Shown one piece after another: positions 36,644 to 45,300 of a stretch of DNA of 64,000 bases (position 1 is the first letter of the stretch; every line of letters starts with the position of its first letter). The stretch is from positions 62,001-126,000 of the forward strand of contig CDRNVI010000089.1 in NCBI GenBank assembly GCA_977017575.1, read 5' to 3'. The notes under the pieces are model-generated. The model did not search any database, was not told where the DNA came from, and saw only the letters and a list, made by a program, of their open reading frames with translations. The position numbers and the translations under genes were made by a program. This stretch comes from Paramoeba atlantica. Lineage: Eukaryota; Discosea.

Positions 36644-38128
36644 TTACATTAATTTCAAATACAGCGTTTCAATTTTGCGAAAAAGGTTGTGTACTTCAGT
36701 TCTTTTCATTCCTAATGCACATGCTAAAGAGAGGTATGGTATCCCATCGGAGTGATCTACATAATCCATATGAAAATCACAATTTTTGTACGAATATGAA
36801 CCAGAGTGAGCGCCATAGTTCTGAAACGTAATACATTCAATACATTTTGAACCGGAATCTTTCCCCACCACTCGGGTGCCTGTGACACCGTTGCGAAATA
36901 ATCTGCTCCCAAGATTTCGGCAGGCCTCGTCTGTGGGTAAATGTGTAAGAGTAAGTCCGAAGGAAATGTCGTTCTTGGGATGAATCCATGCATTTTCCTT
37001 TAACCGCGCAGCTGTACGTCTTAGACAATCCAAAAACTCAAATAAAACAGTCTGACGGGCGTCCCACAGCTCGCGTACTCCAGATTTGCCAAGCTGCAGG
37101 AGAGTGATAAAAACATCAAGAGTTGGTGAGATACTTGCTCTTCCAGGATAGGTGCTGCATATCTCTTGAATAGTCTCAGGATTACTGGACGCAAGAATAG
37201 AACCTCCCACCGGCACCAAAAGATTTTTATCAGTACTTTGTACTAAAACGTCGATGCGCCCGCCATTAGAGCTCATCCCGGCATTAATTCGTTTCATTGT
37301 TTCGCGGCTTTGAAGTCCGTAGGCATTATTCACGACGTGTGGAAGATTAAATTCACTACAAAGGCGCGACAAGAGCAGGACGTCATCAGGAAGACGCGGA
37401 GCAAAACAAGACGTGGTACTCAACAGGCACAATATGTTTTCCTCGCCTAGAATACGAATATGTCGTCTCACTTCGGCAACATCGGTTGCCAAAAAGTGAG
37501 CATCCTCTTCCGAAAAGCAGGTTTTTGGATTCGAATTTGCAGATGGAGTAAGAGGAATGACCGCGGGAACAAGTCCTGCGCAAAATATGCTCTTTAAGCA
37601 TGATTTCTGATCGATTCGAGGCCAAAGAACAAATTTCTTGTTCGAATGGCTCTTAGAACGCAGAAAGTTCAGAACGAGTGTTAACGACATCCCAGTGCAA
37701 AGGGGTACTATGCATGCCTCTTTGACGTAAGTGCAACCTAAAGATTTCTGAAAAAAAGAAACGACAAGCCGGTTCGTCAGCCTTTGTAACAAAGAGGAAC
37801 CAGCTGCCTTTGGTTGGTCTTCCGTTAGGTACCCAGACCTTCCCATGCCGTGCGCTAAGTAGAAGTGGCGTCGTCGAACAAGAGAACTAAGCACGCGGCC
37901 CTCACGTTCCCCTCCTCCCACATGATGTAAAAAATTGTTGCTATCCTGAGAGGATAGGAAGTGCAGAAAGCGCTCTATGGCTAACTCGGACCACCCATCC
38001 TCCGGGAGGGAACGTTGTGAAATGAGAGATTGAAAAGAGCGATGCATCGCGATTGACCCTTCAATCCCCGCACGAGAGATGTTTTCTTGTACCAAAGAAT
38101 CATCAAAGAAGGAAAGTGATTCGTGCAT
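36644..38128 (-). CDS. SEPSECS: O-phosphoseryl-tRNA(Sec) selenium transferase (SepSecS)
   Basis: The 494-residue PLP enzyme converts phosphoseryl-tRNA(Sec) to selenocysteinyl-tRNA(Sec). Nearly every family block is seen: SNNFLHHVGGGEREGRVLSS, HGMGRSGYLTEDQPKAAGSS, LCTGMSLTLVLNFLRS, WPRIDQKSCLKSIFCAGL, STTSCFAPRLPDD and HVVNNAYGLQS. The Schiff-base lysine lies in QSTDKNLLVPVGGSIL (about residue 300), and YPGRASISPTLDVFITLL follows. Length and start match the human enzyme when MHESLSFF is used; the longer frame begins with TTG. Presence implies that the organism makes selenoproteins. Kinetoplastids and many algae keep this enzyme. Confidence 0.96.
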   Translation of the reverse strand: MHESLSFFDDSLVQENISRAGIEGSIAMHRSFQSLISQRSLPEDGWSELAIERFLHFLSSQDSNNFLHHVGGGEREGRVLSSLVRRRHFYLAHGMGRSGYLTEDQPKAAGSSLLQRLTNRLVVSFFQKSLGCTYVKEACIVPLCTGMSLTLVLNFLRSKSHSNKKFVLWPRIDQKSCLKSIFCAGLVPAVIPLTPSANSNPKTCFSEEDAHFLATDVAEVRRHIRILGEENILCLLSTTSCFAPRLPDDVLLLSRLCSEFNLPHVVNNAYGLQSRETMKRINAGMSSNGGRIDVLVQSTDKNLLVPVGGSILASSNPETIQEICSTYPGRASISPTLDVFITLLQLGKSGVRELWDARQTVLFEFLDCLRRTAARLKENAWIHPKNDISFGLTLTHLPTDEACRNLGSRLFRNGVTGTRVVGKDSGSKCIECITFQNYGAHSGSYSYKNCDFHMDYVDHSDGIPYLSLACALGMKRTEVHNLFRKIETLYLKLM

Positions 38129-38179
38129 ATTCACTAGATCATACGTTTCATTAATTGATAGATTCAGACACGTGGACAA

Positions 38180-38467
38180 TAATCAATAGCAGTAATTCTT
38201 CAATAACAGCAAGACAGTGATTATTCTAAATTTACATAAAAAAACAGCAATGTGCTTTTGCAAGAATACATTCTCTTTAATTTCTGTAAAAGAGAAATCA
38301 AGCGCATTGAACACTCAATACACAGTACAAGACTGTAAGATGTTCTACTGTATACAAAAAACACGAAATATGTCAAAAAACATAAACTACAAAATCATAC
38401 CCCTAATGGATCTTTCGTTCTATTTCAACACCACCACTCCGCACCACTATCCTATCCACCTCTCTTT
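38180..38467. other. Spacer entering skew island 3
   Basis: AT-rich to about 38430, then abruptly C-rich on the plus strand and continuous with the TOR 3' end. No feature besides the composition change. Confidence 0.4.
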
Positions 38468-39340
38468 TCACCAAAACGGACACCACCCCACATACGCCAC
38501 ACACAAATTATCCACCGAAGTCGCCTCCTCAATTAACCGTTGTACCTGTTGACCCACCTCTAACCCCCGAAAACTATTCGAACTCGTTAACAACCCCCCC
38601 ATATTCTCCCCTCCAGGAGAACCACTACCCCCATCCCCCTCCACCCTCATTCCCCCACCCCCCCTATTTCCTTTATTCCCCCCCTCCTCCTCACCTCCCC
38701 CTAGCCACCCCCTTCCCCCCAACCCCATCCCCATCCCCCCATACCCCCATGTCGGCATCCCTATCCCTACCCCTCCCCCCCCTCCCCCCAGCATCGTGTG
38801 CGTGGACTCCACATACGAGGTCCCGAGAAAGATCGGTCCCGGTCGCTCACAGTACGACATCATCGGGTGCAGCACCCCGCGGCCGTCGAACACCCCGGGG
38901 GACCCGGAGCGGGGGCTCTCCGTCTGCTGCGGCACACACCCCGGGGCCTCCGCCCCCCCCCGCGGGGGCCAGGGGGCGTGGAAGTCGGTGCCGTGGAGCT
39001 TGTCCCGCACCCGGCGCAGGACGCGCCTCGCGGTCTTGTTCTTCCCGCTCATGCCGTAGGTCACGCGGAGGAGCGCCATGAAGGACTCGGGTTGCTCCCC
39101 GACGCCCTTGAGGAAGAGGAGGGGGTCGTGGGGGTAGAGGCGGCAGGCGGCCTTGAAGACGCGGACGGCGGAGAGGAAGGCGGGGTGGAAGGAGGTGAGG
39201 GTTTGGGTGAGGAGGTCGTGGATGCGGTTGAGGAGGGAGGGGAGGGAGGGGTGGGGGGGTGCGGGGGGTGGGGGGGTGTCGGCCTCGGGACTGCTGTGGT
39301 GGGGGGGAGCGTGGGGGTCGGTGGGTTTCTCGGATAAAAG
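38440..39340. other. GC-rich skew-switch island 3 (3' end of TOR)
   Basis: The plus strand is strongly C-rich and G-poor from about 38440 to 38800, balanced near 38900-39050, and G-rich and C-poor from about 39060 to 39320. It starts in the spacer and stops sharply inside the TOR coding region. On the coding strand this gives a proline-rich stretch followed by a glycine-rich stretch in the protein. Confidence 0.7.
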
Positions 39341-42300
39341 AATTCGAGAACGAGAGGGACCTGTGGAACAGATCGGGACAGGAGAGTGTTCGGAAGTTTC
39401 CATGAAGTTAGGCTCTTCATCCTCCAAAGAAGGCTCTGGACCATCGGTGGGATCATTTGTAACGGCGTTAGTTTCTAGAGGGTTCTCCTCCTCAAAGTGT
39501 AGAGTACTGTTGCACTTGTTTTCTGATAAGTCGTCAGCCGTGAATCGAGCTGTGGGAGAGGTCAACCGACTTCCCGACCTGCTTGAAGGTTTTTCAGATA
39601 ATGATTTGGTATTCGTCACCTTAAAACGTGTCTCTGGGTCCCGAGATTGCGTACCTGTGTGCTCTGATGATGTAGACGTTTCTAAATGGGAAGACAGGGA
39701 GAGCGCCTCCATTTTATCAACTGTATCTTGTAACCCAACCGCCCTCGGAGATGTAGCACCCAAAGTGTCCCAGTGTTGTAAACAATATTGGTGCAAGCGT
39801 ACCATGTCAGTTGCATCCAGATTCTCGAGCTTGACTGAGGAATGTTCATTTTCAGAGTTTTTTGTCAATGCCTTCTCTTTTGGCATCAGAAGCTTTTTCG
39901 CGTGGTGCTTAAACTCCTTTTCACGATAAGATCGTGAAATAAGTTCATCAGTGGGCATTAAGGAAAACTTTTCAACTGCGTTCAATAAGGATGCCTCGTC
40001 AATGGTAGCCGCTCCAGGAGTTTTAGTCGCTGGAGGGCCAGATGGGTCATCATCAAATTCAAGGACCTCAACTGTCTTTTTTGCTGCTTCCCTGGCGGCA
40101 TCTACTGTGGTTGAACTTTCATAGAGGGTATCCAGACGCCAACTCAGCAGAGGGTCATGCGCAAAAGTTTCCAAAAGAGAGGTTACGGAATCTTTGTGTT
40201 TACGAAGCGCGGTCATGACTCTTTCACAGATGTGCTTAAAAGTTCCATCAAGACCGCACGCCTCCATAGCCCCTACCAACATACGCGTTAGACGAAAAGG
40301 AACCTTTTCAGGAAATTTTTCTCGCGCCATAGCTACCTCAAAACAATCTCCAAAGTCAATGTGAACAACATTTCCACTGCTATGAATCATTATGTTGTTC
40401 AAATGGCGATCACCGAGACCTAAGACATAGCCTACCATCGACATCATTGCCATCGTTCGAATATAATTCGTGCGGTATTCAATCCAATTTTCACTCGTGT
40501 CATTACGTTCCCAAAAGAGCAACCGAAGATCACTTGTGGGGGTGTTGTCTAGAACATGCTGAAGATAGTCGCGCTTCTTGGCGAAGGGTAGGTCACTGAA
40601 GTCATTGATGTGCTTTAGATCTCCCAATTGCGTTAATAAATTAACTTCAAGCATAAGACTCGTCCCGCTGCCTTGTCGATACGAAGTGATCATTTGATAC
40701 ACTGTCTCAGTATTTTCAATCCATTGAATCAAACCGACGTTTTCAGAGAGCGGCATGACGCTATACGTGGAAATAGAAAGTCCAGCGGGCAGCTGGGGGC
40801 TTACGGCAAAAAACGAATTTAATAGCGTAAACAGTTGCATCACACGTTCGTCCATGCGCAAATCCTCGTGCCCTTTTAGAAGAAATTTGTATTCATACCC
40901 ATTTACACCTCGTAAGGTTACGCGTCGTGGCCGCTGCTTGGACGGAATGATGCGCAGATCTCTGTGAAAACCGGAGAAGAGCAGCGTGGGTCCGTGTGGA
41001 TTGTAGGTTCCAGGAATAGGAAGGGTAAAAGTGCGCTCCGCTAGAACACTCGAGTAGTCCTCTAAAGGCACCACTTTAGGAAGTGATTGCACTCTTTCCG
41101 TTAAGCGTTGGTGGACTTGTCGAAGTAGTGTCCAGGCCTCTGCAAAGCGTCCTGCTTCGGTGGCAGGAAGGCTGGCTTCTGTTACCGGTTGTTCCCCTTC
41201 TGGAATTTCAATCTCGTGCAGGTCGTTGATGCAACGCCAAGCACGTCTTATTAAGGGACCAAGTGTTTTTTGGAAGAGCCTCTCATCCTTTGTCTTTGGG
41301 TTATCTAGCACGGAATATAGGGGCCCAATGTGCTCCATGTAAAGATCAAGATCTGTACTAGCATCCCCTCGACGCTGTTTTGCAATTGTTTCGATCGCGT
41401 TTAGCCAGCGGTCCCAAGAACTGATGGCAACTCTTATGAGCTCTTCGCTGAGAATGGCAACATCTTCGACAAGTGATACATTTTTCCTACGAATGGAGTC
41501 TAGAAGAGCACACGCAGCTTTGCTGCGGGAAGCAGCCTCGGAGCTGTTGGCGCAAAGCTGGAGAGGGTATATCATAGCCTGGGGGTGCGCTTCTCCTAAA
41601 CGGCTCAATAATTGGTGGAGTTGTTGACGTACATCTGAGCGAATAATATCAATACGAGATATCAATTGTGGGAGCACCTTTAGCCAGGCATCGAGTCTTA
41701 CCAGCTTTAAACCTTGATCCATCTCAGCGTAGACAGCTGTATAATGGCCAAAGTTAAACCAAATGAAAAGAATCCGAAGAAGATCTTGAAGATCAGTATC
41801 ACGAACTAACGCGGATGTGTCATCCTCTGAGTCACCTGTTACGGGAAGTTTTATGTCTTGGTTTTGTACCCCTTTTGCAGAGGAAGCTTGAGAGGTACTT
41901 AATTGCACTGAACGAAAAAATCCTTTCAGCGCGGAAACTAGATAAGCAAGTTGTGTTTCTCCAAACCCGGTCGGGGAACTCTCTCCCCAAGGTGATGAGG
42001 AAAGAGCGGTGTGCAAATTAGCCATTGCCCAAGAGTGCCACGCTCGAAAATTCTGATCATCAAAGTCCTTTGCAATTTTTAGATTTTCCATCACGAAATC
42101 AGAGACTATCCCGCCTGATGGGCTGGTGATATCCTCAAGTCTCTGTTTCCACTCGCCCAGAGTAAGATGACATATCGCTTTTGCAGAGCTATCAATGTCG
42201 GTGCGCTGAGAGAAAGTACTGACAAATAAGGACAACTTTTCGAATGCAGAAGGAAGTTCACCGATATTTTTTAAATGTTTAAAATATGTCATAGCAATCG

Positions 42301-45300
42301 AGACATCGCATGAAGCCGGATCAAATTTCAGCTGAAGTGGAGATGTATTCGGAGTAGGAACTTCAGAAAGAAGACGAGCCAGTGCACATTCCGCCATCCG
42401 TGGACGATTCTTTTGCCGAGCAATATCTATGAAAGATATCCAGGTTGGAATATCTTCGTGAACTGGACGTACTAAAGCGTGGAGGGATAAGTTCACCAAA
42501 AGCTGTTTAGGAACAGGAGCGGCGCTCGAAATGCGTTTTTGCCATCCTGATTGCAACTGATCTCGCCAATCCAAGTTTTGAGCATAGGAAATAACTTCCT
42601 CTAATTCGCATAAATTCTGCAAATTCATCAAGTGTTCATATCCCATATCATAGGTGTCTTTCAGAGATCCGGACAGTGCGCAGTCCAATCGGCTCCGACC
42701 TTGATTCACACATTTTTGAGCTGACTCGTAATCCCCGGATCGAATATGAAGGACCGTTTTGTAGAAGTCGCTCTGCTTTTCTGGAAGCACCTGTTGGCAA
42801 GAATCAAGAAAATTCCAGTCCTCCATGTACCAGGCAGCAGCAGCAGATTCAAGGGCAAGGTCTGTCCTTTGACTTGTCGTGCAAATGCTCCAATAATCTT
42901 TGACAACGTTGACGAGCTCTGGCCAGTAGCCATCTATTCGGTAGCAGCGACATAACCCCAGGACTTGGCTGTGATCAGGAAGCATGCCCTTGGCATCAGA
43001 CTCCGATAAACGAGTACGGTAAGTCTCAATCGCCCTGGAATACTGTTGTAAAGTTTCCAATGCCTCGCCGCGGCCAGTCTCGCAGGCGAATTTCTCTATG
43101 AGGTACTCTACTTCGTTGTCTCCGTGTTTAAGATTTCTGGAAGTCTCGCTCCGAGTCTGTTGTGTATCGCGCAGAAGTTGTTCAAGAAGACCACTCGCTC
43201 CCTCTGGAAGGTGTAATTGTTGGTAGAGAGATGTCAATCGACTTACCATTCGAAAATCATGTACGTGCTTCTCTACAGGAGTTTCAATATATTGCGTTTC
43301 ACAAAAAAGAAGTGCTCGTGCGTAGTTATTGGCGTCCAGAGAAACCTGAATTAACACATCAAGATCAAAAAATGGACGCATGATATGAACGTATCGCGCT
43401 CTGGGAGGTGGTTGTATCGTTAACATGATTTCAAGCCTGCCGTCCAGTAGAGAATGAATTTCGGAGACACGTTGAACAGGAATCCCGTCGATTTCAATAA
43501 GAATCGATCCCACGGGTACTTTGGCATTGGCTCCAGGTGAATTTTCAGCTATTCGTGTCACGACGACGTGGTCATTATACACGGTATCTGCGGGCTTCGG
43601 ATCCGTACCTTCTCCGTATCCAATTCCGAATTTATCAAAGAGGTTACCACGTTGAACACGGCGGGTTTCAAGTTTCCCGTAGAAAAATTCTACAGAGGGT
43701 TTGGGGACGCGATAGGGCATAAGAAACTCAACCAAAGATATTAAGAGGGCACATACTTCCTTTTCACAGACGAGAACCATGCGCGTAAGGTAGTGCATTA
43801 TATTGCTTTGAATATCTTCACGCAAACTTCTGAACACATTGTGAAAAACATAGGGAAACAAATCTCGAATCAGAGGACTGTATTCGTTGGCGAGAGATGA
43901 TATGCATCGCATACCAGAATCAGTGCTGTGTCGCAACATTTCTAGCGATAAGCTGTCGAACCATTGCATCCATTCTGAGGTGCTTCGATCTATAGGGACT
44001 GAACCGGAAAAGAAGCTCATAAGTGCGGAAAGGCCCTCTTCGGGAACTAATTCAGTTTGTTTCTGTTTGACACTTTCTATATGTAAAGATGCCGGTAAAC
44101 AGTTTTCCTCCGTTTTTTGAAAAAGTAAGTTTTGTAGTCGAAGTGCATTGCTACCAATAAAACGAATATGGGCGTACATGTGACCCAAGTAGGGAACTGT
44201 GCGTTGAAGATGAACCAGTTCAATATCACTAGCTGGAGTGCCAAGAGCTTTTGCTAACGTGGAAGTAATTTCGTTCTGTGTAACTTCTCGTCGGGGAGTC
44301 ATACGCAGTATGAGGATGGTCTGATCGGAACTACCTGTACTGGATGTCACGGCGCCAGTAAAAGGGATTTCCGCAGATCGAGATGTAGGAGATGTTGCAG
44401 GAGCTTCTTTATCAGTGCGAATATTTTGGACTCCCGAAAAATGCTGAATAAGCTGTTGAAAATTCGAATCAGTGACACCCTTGGCCTCTGAGTACATTTG
44501 AATTAACGGCAGGAACTTGCTTCCGAATTTACCCAGGGCTTTTAAAATTTCGCAAAGAACTTCAGTTGTCTTATGTTCCACTGTGCGACTCGGTGTGTGT
44601 TCTAATAGTCGAAGAAGATGATGCACTGTACGTGTACTTATTTCTTTAAAGTTTGTCTGTTTAGCGGCGACGGAAAGAAAATTTAAGCAATGCATATTAA
44701 GTGCTATCCCTGTCGGCGTGTGCGATGCAGGCTTGATGTACTGTAAAATCAGAGGGACAAGATAATAAATATCCTTGTCGAGCGCCGAAATAAAACTTTC
44801 AAAGCCTTGGATGACAAGCATACATATTTCACGCTTCTCAGTACGATCTTCAATCATGCGTTGTACCATAAAATTGAAAATCCAGCTTTCGATGCCGGGA
44901 CGGATAACAGTGGAAAAAGAGCGCGCTATCTCAGACAAAATTTTAACGACATTTACAAGGATCCGGCAAGAAGTAGTATTGGCACTATTCGTGTCACAGG
45001 TTTCGCAATATGTGCTCAGAGCTTCTAAAACAACCAAGGCATGACGACATCCATCACTAGCATCGGCCTTTTGTTGATCAATGTGTAATAATGAAAGCAT
45101 ATGAGACAAAACATCTGCGTGAAAGACGCGCCGGTTCGCATCGGATAAAAGCTGGAGACCAATAGGCAGGAGAAGCTCCAAGTGTGGCACTAGCTGAGTT
45201 GGCTTCAAGGTAGTAAGAAGAGAACTCATGGTTTGCATCGCTGAGGCAGAGACTATCGAACGAGAGCTCAAAATTTTAACTAGAGCAGAAAGGAGAACGG

